NCBI RefSeq assembly: GCF_000981765.1
Contig: NZ_CP010975.1
Location: 1,922,001 to 1,986,000, forward strand
Direction: 5' to 3'
DNA from: Kangiella geojedonensis
GTDB taxonomy: Bacteria; Pseudomonadota; Gammaproteobacteria; Enterobacterales; Kangiellaceae
Length of the DNA: 64,000 bases
Shown: piece by piece, positions 1-9,225 of the stretch
Layout of the letters: every line of letters starts with the position of its first letter
Numbering within the stretch: position 1 is the stretch's first letter
The notes under the pieces: model-generated
Seen by the model: the letters and a program-made list of their open reading frames with translations, nothing else
What the model was told of the DNA's origin: nothing
The model's database searches: none
Translations under genes and position numbers: made by a program

Positions 1-707
<707 letters not shown>

Positions 708-711
708 TACC

Positions 712-1239
712 ATGATTTTAACCCGAATTTTGCGCATCCTTAGTCTTATCACTGTGACTATATTTATCTTACCGGCTTGTACAACTTTTGGCACTATGGC
801 TGAAGATAACAGCATTGAAAGTCGTGTTTATACCATTACTGATGCTATTGAAGCCAAAAACAAGCCTTCGTTTATTGGTGTAGATAGTCACAATCTTTAC
901 GTCTTAATCTACGGCCAAGTCCCTTCTGAACAAGTGAAAGCCCAAGTATCAAGCGAAGTAAAAGGTATCCCAGAAATACGGAAAATATTTAACGAGCTTC
1001 GTATCGCTGATCCAGAAAAAGTTAGCACCATGTCGGATACATGGATAACCACCAAGGTTAAATCCAGCTTAGCGGCCGAGAAAGGTCTCGATTCCAAACG
1101 TATAAACGTGACTACAGAAGCTGGCGAGGTATTTCTGATGGGGCTTGTCACCCGTGAAGAAGGCGACAAAGCAGCCCTCGTTGCCCGCAATATCTCAGGC
1201 GTTAAAAAAGTGGTAAAAATATTCGAGTACATTAATTAG
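712..1239 (+). CDS. dolP: BON-domain outer-membrane lipoprotein DolP
   Basis: A 175-residue lipoprotein with a hydrophobic signal and lipobox LPAC at residues 20-23, followed by two BON domains (roughly residues 32-95 and 105-172, each with a GxV/GLV-type strand). DolP (YraP) sits in the inner leaflet of the outer membrane, binds anionic phospholipid at the division site and supports outer-membrane integrity. The start at 712 gives a clean signal peptide; an in-frame start at 667 would lie inside gmhA. The yraN-gmhA-dolP order is conserved. The gene ends just before a shared bidirectional terminator. Confidence 0.88.
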   Translation: MILTRILRILSLITVTIFILPACTTFGTMAEDNSIESRVYTITDAIEAKNKPSFIGVDSHNLYVLIYGQVPSEQVKAQVSSEVKGIPEIRKIFNELRIADPEKVSTMSDTWITTKVKSSLAAEKGLDSKRINVTTEAGEVFLMGLVTREEGDKAALVARNISGVKKVVKIFEYIN

Positions 1240-1257
1240 TATTGACGTTACTGTTAT

Positions 1258-1287
1258 AAAAAAGCCCAGCATATGCTGGGCTTTTTT
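1258..1287. terminator. bidirectional intrinsic terminator between dolP and sspB
   Basis: A perfect palindrome (GCCCAGCATATGCTGGGC, 1264-1281) is flanked by six A on the left and six T on the right. It can end transcription of dolP on the plus strand and sspB on the minus strand. Confidence 0.9.
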
Positions 1288-1306
1288 ATTTCTATGGCAT
1301 TAAAAG

Positions 1307-1747
1307 CTATTTCACGACTTTTAAATTAGGTCTGCCTTTTGGCGGTGTCGGTGGCTCATCATCTGGACCATCACTATTATCGCCATGATTATTATCATCA
1401 CTTGACTGTGGGGCATCGCCTTCGCCATACATATTGGGCGAAAACATAATCCCTTGATCGTTCTCTCGCGCATAAATTGCAACGATTGAATTCATCGGGA
1501 TATAGATATCCAATGATTTACCGGAAAAACGAGCACTAAAGCTCAAGTAGTCATGATTCAGTTCAAAGTTGGCAACCGCTTCTGGGGCAATATTGAGAAC
1601 AATCTTGCCATCATTTGCGAATTGCTGAGGAATATTAACTTCTGGGTGAGAGCAGTCGACTAAGACTTGTGGTGTCCAGCCATTATCAATCATCCACTCA
1701 TAATAGGCGATGAGAAGGTATGGCTGTAATGGCGTGGAATCCGCCAT
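1307..1747 (-). CDS. sspB: ClpXP protease specificity-enhancing factor SspB
   Basis: A 146-residue adaptor that binds ssrA-tagged proteins and delivers them to ClpXP. The N-terminal substrate-binding domain (about residues 5-110) starts with the typical PYLLIAYYEWM segment. It is followed by an acidic, proline-rich linker and ends in RPNLKVVK, the ClpX-binding tail of the family. Its ATG overlaps the TAA of sspA by one base (TAATG), so the pair is translationally coupled. The sspA-sspB pair downstream of the bc1 and S9/L13 genes is a common gammaproteobacterial arrangement. Confidence 0.95.
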   Translation of the reverse strand: MADSTPLQPYLLIAYYEWMIDNGWTPQVLVDCSHPEVNIPQQFANDGKIVLNIAPEAVANFELNHDYLSFSARFSGKSLDIYIPMNSIVAIYARENDQGIMFSPNMYGEGDAPQSSDDNNHGDNSDGPDDEPPTPPKGRPNLKVVK

Positions 1748-2379
1748 TACATCAAGCCTAATTTCATTTCACGTTCTTCTTCGGTCAAACTGACTTTGAA
1801 AGATTCACGCTCAAAGATTTTTTCCATATATTCGTGAATAGCTTTGCTACCGCGACCACTAATTTCAATACCTAATTGATCAGCACGCCACAATAATGGA
1901 GCAATGACGCAATCAACTAGTGAAAATTCTTCACTCATGAAGTAAGGGTTGCTTGCAAACACTGGAGATAAGCCCAAAATGCTTTCTTGAAGCTCTTTAC
2001 GGGCTTTCTTGGCTTTAGCCTCAGTACCATTCACAATGATTTCGTACTGGCTGTACCATTCTTTTTGAATGCGGTGCATCATCAAACGGCTACGGCCACG
2101 AGTCACAGGATAAACCGGCATCAGTGGTGGATGTGGAAAACGCTCATCCAGGTACTCCATTACGATGCTTGCTTCATACAGCACTAAGTCACGATCGATT
2201 AGCGTTGGCACTGACCCATACGGGTTCAGATCCATCAAATCTTCAGGGACTTTATCTGAAGTCACTTCTACCACTTCATAATTAACACCTTTTTCCGCCA
2301 GCACAATACGTGCTTGATGACTGTAAACGTCATTGCCTGAATAAAGTGTCATTACCGAACGTTTGGCAACTACGGCCAT
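1747..2379 (-). CDS. sspA: stringent starvation protein A, RNA-polymerase-associated
   Basis: A 210-residue glutathione-S-transferase-fold protein that binds RNA polymerase and acts in stationary-phase and acid-stress transcription. The N-terminal thioredoxin-like half (KRSVMTLYSG to about residue 85) and the helical C-terminal half are both present. The start at 2379 gives MAVVAKRSVMTLY, like other SspA proteins, and has a good ribosome site (AGGAGAAAAAGT) directly upstream. An in-frame upstream start at 2421 would overlap the petC end region and lacks that support. SspA proteins lack the usual GST catalytic residue, so no enzyme activity is expected. Confidence 0.95.
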   Translation of the reverse strand: MAVVAKRSVMTLYSGNDVYSHQARIVLAEKGVNYEVVEVTSDKVPEDLMDLNPYGSVPTLIDRDLVLYEASIVMEYLDERFPHPPLMPVYPVTRGRSRLMMHRIQKEWYSQYEIIVNGTEAKAKKARKELQESILGLSPVFASNPYFMSEEFSLVDCVIAPLLWRADQLGIEISGRGSKAIHEYMEKIFERESFKVSLTEEEREMKLGLM

Positions 2380-2430
2380 ACTTTTTCTCCTAACAGTAAG
2401 GGCCTCTAAGGTGAGGCCCATAAAACCGAA

Positions 2431-3318
2431 TTACTTCTTCTTGATATCTTTCCAGAACTCTTTCTTCAAGAAGTATGCTAATACCAGCAAGATCAATAAG
2501 AACAATAAAGACCATAGGCCAATTGCCTTACTTTTTAGTTTCACTGGGTTAGCGGTATACGCCATAAACGCTACCAAGTCGCGAACCGCATGGTCGTACT
2601 CTTGTGGCGTCATGTCACCTTCTTTAACGATAGTGAACATTTTGCCTTCACGAGCCAGCTTCGCATATTCTAATTCAGCGTCATGCACTTCTTCTTCGAT
2701 TAAAGCAATCTCTTCTTCTGCTTTAGCAACTGCCTCAGCAGAAGCTTCTGCATCGTTAACCGTCGCTCTTAGAACTTCCATGCGAGACTTGCCAGTAGCG
2801 ATAGTATCTTCAACTGCCACTAACTCGTCACTTTTCGCCTGAAGCCCCTGAAGGTCAGATAGCACGTGTGGCATACCGACGCTTGGGAAGACCGTGTTGT
2901 TAACGCCGAATGGACGTGAATCATCTAGGTAGAACGCTCGAAGATAGTTATACACCCAGTCATTACCACGAACACGGGCTACTAAAGAAAGGTCCAGTGG
3001 GTTAACACCAAACCACTTCTCCGCAAGCTCTTTGTCCATAGCTTTATTCATGGTGTCGCCCAGCTTGCCTTCACCAAGAATAAGCTCTGATGCTTGTTCT
3101 TCAGTTAAGTCAAGATCTTGAGCAATACGTGAATAACGCACGTACTCCATTGAGTGACAACCTTGGCAATAGTTAACGTATAACTTTGCGCCGTTTTGGA
3201 TCGACGCCTTATCACCATAATTAATATTCGCCTTATCGTTCGGATAAGTCGTTCCACCACCCGCAGCAAAAGCGGTTACAGGTAGCAGGAATAAAATAGC
3301 TGTAATTAACTTTTTCAT
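2431..3318 (-). CDS. petC: cytochrome c1 of the bc1 complex, with a coiled-coil insertion
   Basis: A 295-residue haem-bearing subunit of ubiquinol:cytochrome c reductase. A signal peptide (cleavage expected after AFA at 16-18) leads into the haem c site CQGCH at 51-55. The axial methionine is Met149, in the GMPHVL segment. A C-terminal membrane helix spans about 266-285. Between the methionine loop and the conserved MTPQEYDHAVRDLV segment, residues about 162-226 form a highly charged E/A/K-rich stretch predicted to be a coiled coil. It makes the protein longer than typical proteobacterial c1. Its ATG overlaps the petB stop by four bases. Confidence 0.93.
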   Translation of the reverse strand: MKKLITAILFLLPVTAFAAGGGTTYPNDKANINYGDKASIQNGAKLYVNYCQGCHSMEYVRYSRIAQDLDLTEEQASELILGEGKLGDTMNKAMDKELAEKWFGVNPLDLSLVARVRGNDWVYNYLRAFYLDDSRPFGVNNTVFPSVGMPHVLSDLQGLQAKSDELVAVEDTIATGKSRMEVLRATVNDAEASAEAVAKAEEEIALIEEEVHDAELEYAKLAREGKMFTIVKEGDMTPQEYDHAVRDLVAFMAYTANPVKLKSKAIGLWSLLFLLILLVLAYFLKKEFWKDIKKK

Positions 3319-4526
3319 TTGTCTGTTACCCTCTCTGGTACTGGCTTAGTCTTCTCAAACTTCGGTAAGAACCAAAGAGCAATAAAGAAGAAGAAGTAGT
3401 AAGCCGTACAAATTTGACCCAATAATGCTGTAGTTGGTGTCACTGCAATCACACCTAACACACCAAGGATGATGAACGATACAACGAAGAAGAATAGTAA
3501 TACTTTAAACGAAGTACCGCGGTAACGAATCGACTTCACTTTCTGACGATCTAACCATGGCAATAAGAATAGAATCACAATCGCCAATGCCATCACGATA
3601 AAGCCACCAAACGGATCTGGAACCGCACGCAACATCGTATAGAACGGCGTGAAGTACCAAACTGGAGCAATATGCGGTGGAGTCTTAAGTGGGTTCGCCG
3701 GCTCAAAGTTTGGACGCTCTAGGAAGTAGCCGCCAAAATCAGGAGCAAAGAACACGATGCTTAAGAAAATCATCAAGAAGACCACCACACCCACAATATC
3801 TTTCACTGTGTAGTATGGGTGGAATGGGATACCGTCTAGCGGAATACCGTTCTCGTCTTTCTTCTCTTTAATTTCTACGCCGTCAGGGTTATTAGAACCG
3901 ACTTTATGTAGCGCCACAATGTGTAAGAACACCATCGCAACCAGCGCTAAAGGTACAGCCACAACGTGTAGTGCAAAGAAGCGGTTTAGAGACGCTAATG
4001 ACAGCGTAAAGTCACCACGAATCCACTCAACCAAGTCAGGACCAATCACTGGGATAGTACCAAACAGGTTAATAATTACCTGAGCACCCCAGAACGACAT
4101 CTGACCCCATGGCAATAGGTAGCCCATGAACGCTTCAGCCATCAAAAGGACAAAGATGATCATACCGAAGATCCACACTAGCTCGCGAGGCTTCTTGTAT
4201 GAACCGTAGATGATGCCACGGAACATATGAAGATAGACCACCACGAAGAACGCAGAAGCACCGGTAGAGTGCAAGTAACGGATAATCCAACCCATGTCGA
4301 CATCACGCATGATGTACTCTACAGAGGCGAAAGGCTCGCTCGGGCTGTAGAACATGGTTAACCAGATACCGGTTAATAATTGGTTCACTAGAACTAGAAG
4401 TGCTAAAGAACCGAAGAAATACCAAAAGTTAAAGTTTTTTGGTGCGTAGTATTCCGCTAAATGCTCATTCCAAACTTTAGTCGCTGGGAAACGTGCATCA
4501 AGCCATGTCATGAAACTTTTAAACAT
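3315..4526 (-). CDS. petB: cytochrome b of the bc1 complex
   Basis: A 403-residue integral membrane subunit carrying both b haems and the quinol oxidation and reduction sites. Candidate haem ligands are His86 and His100 in one helix and His187 and His202 in another. The GYLLPWGQMSFWG segment is at 135-147. The Qo-site motif is PVWY at 288-291 rather than the PEWY of mitochondria and alphaproteobacteria; PVWY is the form I know from beta- and gammaproteobacteria. The gene sits between petA and petC with 1- and 4-base overlaps, so the three subunits are made from one coupled message. Confidence 0.96.
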   Translation of the reverse strand: MFKSFMTWLDARFPATKVWNEHLAEYYAPKNFNFWYFFGSLALLVLVNQLLTGIWLTMFYSPSEPFASVEYIMRDVDMGWIIRYLHSTGASAFFVVVYLHMFRGIIYGSYKKPRELVWIFGMIIFVLLMAEAFMGYLLPWGQMSFWGAQVIINLFGTIPVIGPDLVEWIRGDFTLSLASLNRFFALHVVAVPLALVAMVFLHIVALHKVGSNNPDGVEIKEKKDENGIPLDGIPFHPYYTVKDIVGVVVFLMIFLSIVFFAPDFGGYFLERPNFEPANPLKTPPHIAPVWYFTPFYTMLRAVPDPFGGFIVMALAIVILFLLPWLDRQKVKSIRYRGTSFKVLLFFFVVSFIILGVLGVIAVTPTTALLGQICTAYYFFFFIALWFLPKFEKTKPVPERVTDK

Positions 4527-5113
4527 TAGGCACCTCCATCTTCGCCCACAACAATTACTTTATTTGTTGTGTCGAGTGCATAAGGTGGGACTTCTAAGTT
4601 CGCGTTTGCTGGAACGCCCGCGTAAACACGGCCAGCTAAATCGAACTTAGAGCCATGACATGGGCAGTAGAAGCCGCCTAGCCAATCATTTTCAAGCGAA
4701 CCTGCATCAGCATAAAGCGTTGGTGAGCACCCTAAATGCGTACACAAGCCAACGGCAACGAAAATTTCAGGCTCAATTGAGCGAAATTCGTTTTTACAAT
4801 AAGCCGGTTGTTGATCAGCTTCTGAATTTGGATCAGCAACAATACCTTCGCTTTTAGAAATGCTACCAAGCATTTTCTTGTCACGACGGATAATCCATAC
4901 AGGCTTACCACGCCACTCAACAGTAATCTGCTGACCAACTTCAAGCTTGCTATATTCTTGCTCTACTGGCGCACCGGCCGACTGTGCTTTCGCACTCGGT
5001 GCCCAGGAACGTACAAAAGGTACAGCCGCACCAATCACACCAACCGCGCCTACTGCTGAAGTAGCCCCGATTAGGAGATTCCTGCGTCCTTTGTTAACGC
5101 CCTGATTACTCAT
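4526..5113 (-). CDS. petA: Rieske iron-sulfur subunit of the bc1 complex
   Basis: A 195-residue subunit that passes electrons from ubiquinol to cytochrome c1. A twin-arginine-type N-terminus (RRNLLIG) and one hydrophobic helix (about residues 14-32) export and anchor it. The C-terminal Rieske fold carries the cluster motifs CTHLGC and CPCHGS, with both cysteine-histidine pairs intact. I take the ATG at 5113 because a strong GGGGAG lies eight bases upstream. The longer in-frame start at 5143 would put codons inside the leader hairpin at 5139-5163. First gene of petABC. Confidence 0.94.
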   Translation of the reverse strand: MSNQGVNKGRRNLLIGATSAVGAVGVIGAAVPFVRSWAPSAKAQSAGAPVEQEYSKLEVGQQITVEWRGKPVWIIRRDKKMLGSISKSEGIVADPNSEADQQPAYCKNEFRSIEPEIFVAVGLCTHLGCSPTLYADAGSLENDWLGGFYCPCHGSKFDLAGRVYAGVPANANLEVPPYALDTTNKVIVVGEDGGA

Positions 5114-5138
5114 TCGAATAGTCTCCCCACGAAGAAAA

Positions 5139-5163
5139 CCCATCTGTCAAAACAACAGATGGG
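5139..5163 (-). promoter_or_regulatory. terminator-like hairpin in the petABC leader
   Basis: A perfect 9-bp stem (CCCATCTGT/ACAGATGGG) with a 7-base loop is followed on the minus strand by TTTTCTTC, about 25 bases before the petA start. No gene lies between it and the proposed pet promoter, and rpsI upstream has its own terminator. It may therefore be an attenuator or an RNA-stability hairpin. Confidence 0.45.
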
Positions 5164-5243
5164 ACAAAATCAATATTGATAAATAAACTGCTCAAAACCG
5201 TTAAAGAACACACACGGTGTCAGTGGCAGGTTACTGGGCGCAT

Positions 5244-5272
5244 ATCTTATAGGAAATGTGTGGTTATTACAA
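5244..5272 (-). promoter_or_regulatory. candidate petABC promoter
   Basis: On the minus strand TTGTAA (5272-5267) and TAAGAT (5249-5244) are separated by exactly 17 bases. This gives a sigma-70-like promoter with a leader of about 125 bases before petA. Confidence 0.45.
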
Positions 5273-5350
5273 TGTGGTCAGACCAGATGAGGTTATTCTA
5301 GGAATGCGAATTGGCAAAAAACTAAGCTTTTGAAAATAAAGCAATACAAA

Positions 5351-5380
5351 CAAAAACACCCGCCAATAGGCAGGTGTTTT
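5351..5380 (-). terminator. intrinsic terminator after rpsI
   Basis: A 12-bp stem with one mismatch (AAAACACCtGCC/GGCgGGTGTTTT on the minus strand) and a 4-base loop is followed by further T residues. It lies just downstream of rpsI. Confidence 0.75.
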
Positions 5381-5421
5381 GCAACTCGACAATTCTCGCT
5401 CTTGGAAAGAGCGGCGTAAAA

Positions 5422-5811
5422 TTAACGCTTAGAGAACTGAGGACGTTTACGTGCTTTGTGAAGACCAACTTTCTTACGCTCAACAGCACGTGCATCACGA
5501 GTAACGTAACCCGCTTGACGTAGTGGTGCGCGAAGCTCTTCATCATATTCCATAAGTGCACGAGTAATACCGTGGCGGATTGCACCCGCTTGACCAGTAC
5601 CACCGCCACCAGAAACAGTAACGTAAACATCGAATTTTTCAAGAAGTTCAGTCAACTCTAGTGGTTGACGAACGACCATACGTGACGTCTCGCGACCAAA
5701 ATATTGGTCTAAGCTCTTTTGGTTGACAGTGATATCACCGTTACCAGGACGCAAGAATACGCGAGCTGTTGAGCTTTTACGACGACCTGTACCGTAGTAT
5801 TGTTCAGCCAT
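5422..5811 (-). CDS. rpsI: 30S ribosomal protein S9 (uS9)
   Basis: A 129-residue ribosomal protein whose C-terminal tail reaches the P-site tRNA. The family signature [19 protein letters not shown] and the basic end RKRPQFSKR are intact, as is the N-terminal [15 protein letters not shown]. It lies 11 bases downstream of rplM and is co-transcribed with it, as in most bacteria. A terminator follows at 5351-5380. Confidence 0.98.
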   Translation of the reverse strand: MAEQYYGTGRRKSSTARVFLRPGNGDITVNQKSLDQYFGRETSRMVVRQPLELTELLEKFDVYVTVSGGGGTGQAGAIRHGITRALMEYDEELRAPLRQAGYVTRDARAVERKKVGLHKARKRPQFSKR

Positions 5812-5822
5812 GATTTCCTACC

Positions 5823-6251
5823 TTAAATATCTAATTTAATAGGTTGCTGAGCGGCATGATTATGCTCAGAGCCTGCGTAAACTTTCAATTTGCGGAACAT
5901 ATCACGACCTAATGGGTTCTTAGGCAACATACCTTTAACCGCTTTTTCAATAATCATTTCAGGCTTCTCAGCTTGAAGTTTATTGAAGTTAGTCTCTTTG
6001 ATACCACCAGGGTAACCAGAGTGACGGTAGTACATTTTGTTGTCCGCTTTGTTACCAGTTACAGTAACTTTCTCAGCATTGATAACAACGATGTAATCGC
6101 CAGTATCAACGTGAGGTGTATATTCAGCTTTATGCTTGCCTTTTAAACGGCGAGCGACTTCAGTCGCCAAGCGACCTAATGTTTTGCCTTCTGCGTCGAC
6201 GACATACCAGTCGCGCTTTACAGTTTCAGGCTTTGCACTAAATGTTTTCAT
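5823..6251 (-). CDS. rplM: 50S ribosomal protein L13 (uL13)
   Basis: A 142-residue ribosomal protein, the same length as in Escherichia coli. It starts [20 protein letters not shown] and ends [10 protein letters not shown]. The ATG at 6251 matches the conserved start and has GGAGC about nine bases upstream. An in-frame start at 6287 would add 12 unconserved residues. A 110-base leader separates it from a good promoter at 6367-6395. In E. coli this operon is autoregulated by L13; whether this leader does the same cannot be seen from sequence. Confidence 0.98.
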   Translation of the reverse strand: MKTFSAKPETVKRDWYVVDAEGKTLGRLATEVARRLKGKHKAEYTPHVDTGDYIVVINAEKVTVTGNKADNKMYYRHSGYPGGIKETNFNKLQAEKPEMIIEKAVKGMLPKNPLGRDMFRKLKVYAGSEHNHAAQQPIKLDI

Positions 6252-6593
6252 ATTCGTTAAGCTCCAAAAAGCCATTTGCACCCGCAAAAATAAGTCATCT
6301 AAGACAACTTATCAGACCGCTGACGCTCGCTAGAAGTCAGTCACCAGCCCATAAAAAAGAGCGCAAATCATACAGAACCCGCCCCTATATTACAAGTGGC
6401 AGGCGAAGGATTTACTAAAATTATGTTTCGTCTTGGGCAAATTTACGAATTTTCAAACAAATCCTTTCAAAAAGACTTTATTTACGGGGCTTTTAACGCT
6501 ATAAATAACACTGCGTTGGGAGAGTCAATTTTGCATTGCTCGCCAAGACAGTACGTATTTTAACAGTCAAACAACCCAAGAGGCAAAGGAAAA
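6252..6593. other. intergenic region between divergent rplM and the HU-like gene
   Basis: This 342-base stretch holds the rplM leader and promoter on the minus strand. On the plus strand a weak promoter candidate has TATAAA at 6500-6505. A clear ribosome site (AAGGAAAA) precedes the HU-like gene. I see no additional gene or repeat. Confidence 0.5.
6367..6395 (-). promoter_or_regulatory. rplM-rpsI promoter
   Basis: TTGTAA (6395-6390) and TATGAT (6372-6367) on the minus strand are spaced by 17 bases. A GC-containing discriminator (TTGCGCTC) follows, typical of ribosomal-protein promoters. Confidence 0.6.
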
Positions 6594-6935
6594 ATGGCAG
6601 ATAATAAAACTCGCAAGATTACTGCGGTCAAAGAGAAGTTCACTAAAACCCAAATTTTAAACGAAATCGCTGCTCAAACAGGCCTTACAAAGAAAGATGT
6701 AGGCGCTGTGATTGATGAATTAGGGATCGTTATCGAGCGTCATATTAAGAAGCGTTCTGTTGGTGAGTTTACCCTTCCAGGCCTATTAAAGATCAGCACT
6801 GTGAAAAAGCCTGCGGTTAAAGCACGTAAAGGCATCAACCCATTCACTGGTGAAGAAACGACATTTAAAGCAAAACCTGCTTCAACTGCTGTAAAAGTTC
6901 GTCCTCTTAAAAAGCTCAAGGATATGGCGAAGTAA
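6594..6935 (+). CDS. HU/IHF-family DNA-binding protein
   Basis: A 113-residue basic protein with the HU/IHF fold. An N-terminal lysine-rich extension of about 16 residues is followed by the helical dimerisation part (TKTQILNEIAAQTGLTKKDV). The beta-arm region includes a GINPFTGE segment, comparable to the NPxTG arm-tip motif of HU proteins. It is longer than HU (about 90 residues) and is not a clear orthologue of HupA, HupB or IHF, so no symbol is given. It probably shapes the nucleoid or local DNA. It is monocistronic, with its own ribosome site (AAGGAAAAATGG) and terminator. Confidence 0.85.
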   Translation: MADNKTRKITAVKEKFTKTQILNEIAAQTGLTKKDVGAVIDELGIVIERHIKKRSVGEFTLPGLLKISTVKKPAVKARKGINPFTGEETTFKAKPASTAVKVRPLKKLKDMAK

Positions 6936-6956
6936 TAAGCACTCCCAAAGATTCCT

Positions 6957-6981
6957 AAAAACCGGCTTTTGCCGGTTTTTT
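6957..6981 (+). terminator. intrinsic terminator after the HU-like gene
   Basis: AAAAACCGGC and GCCGGTTTTTT form a tight hairpin with a four-base loop and a T-run, about 20 bases after the stop codon. Confidence 0.88.
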
Positions 6982-7104
6982 ATTGCCTGAACACATGGCT
7001 TTAGCTATCTATTAAATCCATCGACTGCGACAATTTGTCACATCCCCATCGCCCACTCTTCCTTCTATAATTCGCGCCGTTGCTTACCAACTGACGAATG
7101 AAGT

Positions 7105-9213
7105 ATGAGACACATCACATTATTATTGACTGGCTTTGTAGCCGTTTCTGCTGTGGCAGAAGAGTCCGACGTTTCTAAAAAAATATTAGACACCATGGTT
7201 ATCACCGCCACCCAGACCAAAACGAAACTAAAAGATCGCTCAGAGTCAATAGGTGTTATCGGAGAACAAACCATTGAAGACACCAACCCAACACATGCCG
7301 CTGATACCTTAAATCGTATCGCTGGGGTCAACATCGTTCAGCTTGGTAGTGGCAGCCAGGGTGTTGCAGCTGCCATACGTCAGCCAATTTCCTATGGGCC
7401 GGTCTATTTATACCTCGAAAATGGTGTACCGGTTCGTTCGCCGGCATTTTTTAATCATAACTCACTGTATGAAACTAATTTCTCAGAAGCACACGGTGCT
7501 GAAATCCTTAAAGGACCTGGCTCTGCACTCTATGGTTCTGATGCCATTGGTGGCGTCGTTAACATCCTATCCAACCAGCCGATTACACACGACCGGCAAC
7601 AGCTGACTCTTGAGTCAGGCTCCGACGAGTGGCGTCGACTGCAGTTCAAGTCGGATAACCGATTCGAGCAGGACAGCCTTTCTATTCGCCTCGGTGTCAT
7701 CGATAGCGAAGGCTGGCGCCAGCATACTGCGGTTGATCGTCAGAATGCGCTCATCAACTGGCAAACGTCCGGGTTAGGGTTTGATGAGATAAACAGTCTG
7801 TTCTCTTATACCCAGATAGATATGGATACGGGTGGCTCAGGGTTGCGCTATGAAGACTTCATTAACAACAGTCAGCAAGCTGGCAATTTAATCGGTTTTC
7901 GTGAAGTTGAATCCTATCGACTGTCCAGTGCGCTGCATAAAGATCTTGCCTCAGGACGCTTAACCATTACTCCTTATGTGCGCAGTAACGATCTACAATA
8001 CATGGCGACTTGGACCTTGAATACCGGACGCGAAGTGTTTATCCCTTGGCTCGGTCAAACGGTCCTAGACTCACAAGACGCGCACATTAACCATAGTGGG
8101 CACGACTCAATCGGCGCACTCCTCCGCTACCAACAAGATTCTGAAGCTCTAAATGGATTCTGGATTGTCGGCGTTGACTTAGATAAAAGTGAAGGCTACA
8201 CCCAGCAAACTTATATAGAGCGTACTGACAACGATCCAGGCAACTATTGGCTTGCCTATCAAACCGCCGGGCTTTTGTACGATTACGAGGTAGATTTTAC
8301 TTCGGTATCACCCTACCTCCACATGGAGTCAGATATCACGAACAATCTCAGGGTTAATGCTGGTTTGCGTTATGACAGTGTACGCTATGATTACGACAAC
8401 CATTTAAGTACCGTCACTAGCGGAAGCATCCATTTACGCCCAGCAGATACACAGTTAAGCATGGACCACTTAAGTCCCAAACTCGGCTTAACCTACCAAT
8501 GGTCTGATGATTTAAGTAGTTACGTGTCTTACCGCAATGCTTTTCGCATACCAAGCTCTGGACAGCTGTTCCGCTCTGGAAAAACCCTCGACTCAACCAG
8601 CCTTAAACCGGTTGTCGCCGACAGTTTTGATATCGGTATTCGCGGTAACCTGACCGACGAGATTAATTTTGAATTGGCGCTTTATCACATGGTAAAGGAC
8701 GATGATATTGTCAGCCTAACCGAGGCTGATGGTAGTCGCCGCAATGCCAATGTCGGGGAAACACAGCATCAAGGCTTGGAGCTGGGCTTAGACTATTACT
8801 TCGCTATGAACTGGCAGCTTGGCTTGTCTTACACCACGTCACGTCACGAATTTAAACAATGGCAAGTCTCCGATAGCGATGATTTCAGCAGAAACCGTAT
8901 TCCTCTAGCACCCACTCATTACACCAACCTCCGACTCGCTTATATGCCTGACTTTCTTAACGGTGGACGCATTGAGCTGGAAGGGATTGATATGGGAGGT
9001 TACTTCGTTGATGAAGCCAATACTGATCGCTACTCTGGGCACAGTTTGCTGAATATTCGTACCAATTATTACTTGGGCGATAGCCTTGAACTGTACCTGA
9101 ATATTCTAAACGCTACCGATAAACTGTACGCCGAAACCACCAGTAAATGGGGCCCCACTTATACACCAGGCAAGCCAAGGACCGCTTACCTAGGTCTTCG
9201 TGTGAACTTTTAA
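7105..9213 (+). CDS. TonB-dependent outer-membrane receptor
   Basis: A 702-residue outer-membrane receptor for energised uptake of an iron- or other metal-chelate or cofactor. A signal peptide (about 1-19) is followed by a TonB-box-like stretch (DTMVITAT, near residues 29-36). The plug domain runs to about residue 155, with VNIVQLG and the GPGSALYGSDAIGGVVNI signature. A 22-strand-type barrel follows, ending in the aromatic-terminated strand GLRVNF. The ligand cannot be told from sequence. The gene directly downstream encodes a PepSY membrane protein, a pairing common in iron-uptake loci. A TATAAT lies at 7066-7071 but has no matching -35 element. ATG 7105 is used; an ATG at 7098 is out of frame. 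Confidence 0.9.
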   Translation: MRHITLLLTGFVAVSAVAEESDVSKKILDTMVITATQTKTKLKDRSESIGVIGEQTIEDTNPTHAADTLNRIAGVNIVQLGSGSQGVAAAIRQPISYGPVYLYLENGVPVRSPAFFNHNSLYETNFSEAHGAEILKGPGSALYGSDAIGGVVNILSNQPITHDRQQLTLESGSDEWRRLQFKSDNRFEQDSLSIRLGVIDSEGWRQHTAVDRQNALINWQTSGLGFDEINSLFSYTQIDMDTGGSGLRYEDFINNSQQAGNLIGFREVESYRLSSALHKDLASGRLTITPYVRSNDLQYMATWTLNTGREVFIPWLGQTVLDSQDAHINHSGHDSIGALLRYQQDSEALNGFWIVGVDLDKSEGYTQQTYIERTDNDPGNYWLAYQTAGLLYDYEVDFTSVSPYLHMESDITNNLRVNAGLRYDSVRYDYDNHLSTVTSGSIHLRPADTQLSMDHLSPKLGLTYQWSDDLSSYVSYRNAFRIPSSGQLFRSGKTLDSTSLKPVVADSFDIGIRGNLTDEINFELALYHMVKDDDIVSLTEADGSRRNANVGETQHQGLELGLDYYFAMNWQLGLSYTTSRHEFKQWQVSDSDDFSRNRIPLAPTHYTNLRLAYMPDFLNGGRIELEGIDMGGYFVDEANTDRYSGHSLLNIRTNYYLGDSLELYLNILNATDKLYAETTSKWGPTYTPGKPRTAYLGLRVNF

Positions 9214-9225
9214 CGGTTAATCAAT

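Noticed and set aside
5322-5642. 106-codon frame overlapping rpsI
   Set aside because: It is an out-of-frame shadow of the ribosomal protein S9 gene.
7030-7040. GACAATTTGTC as a Fur or Zur operator before the TonB receptor
   Set aside because: The palindrome is only 11 bases and does not extend to a 19-bp Fur or Zur box; probably chance.
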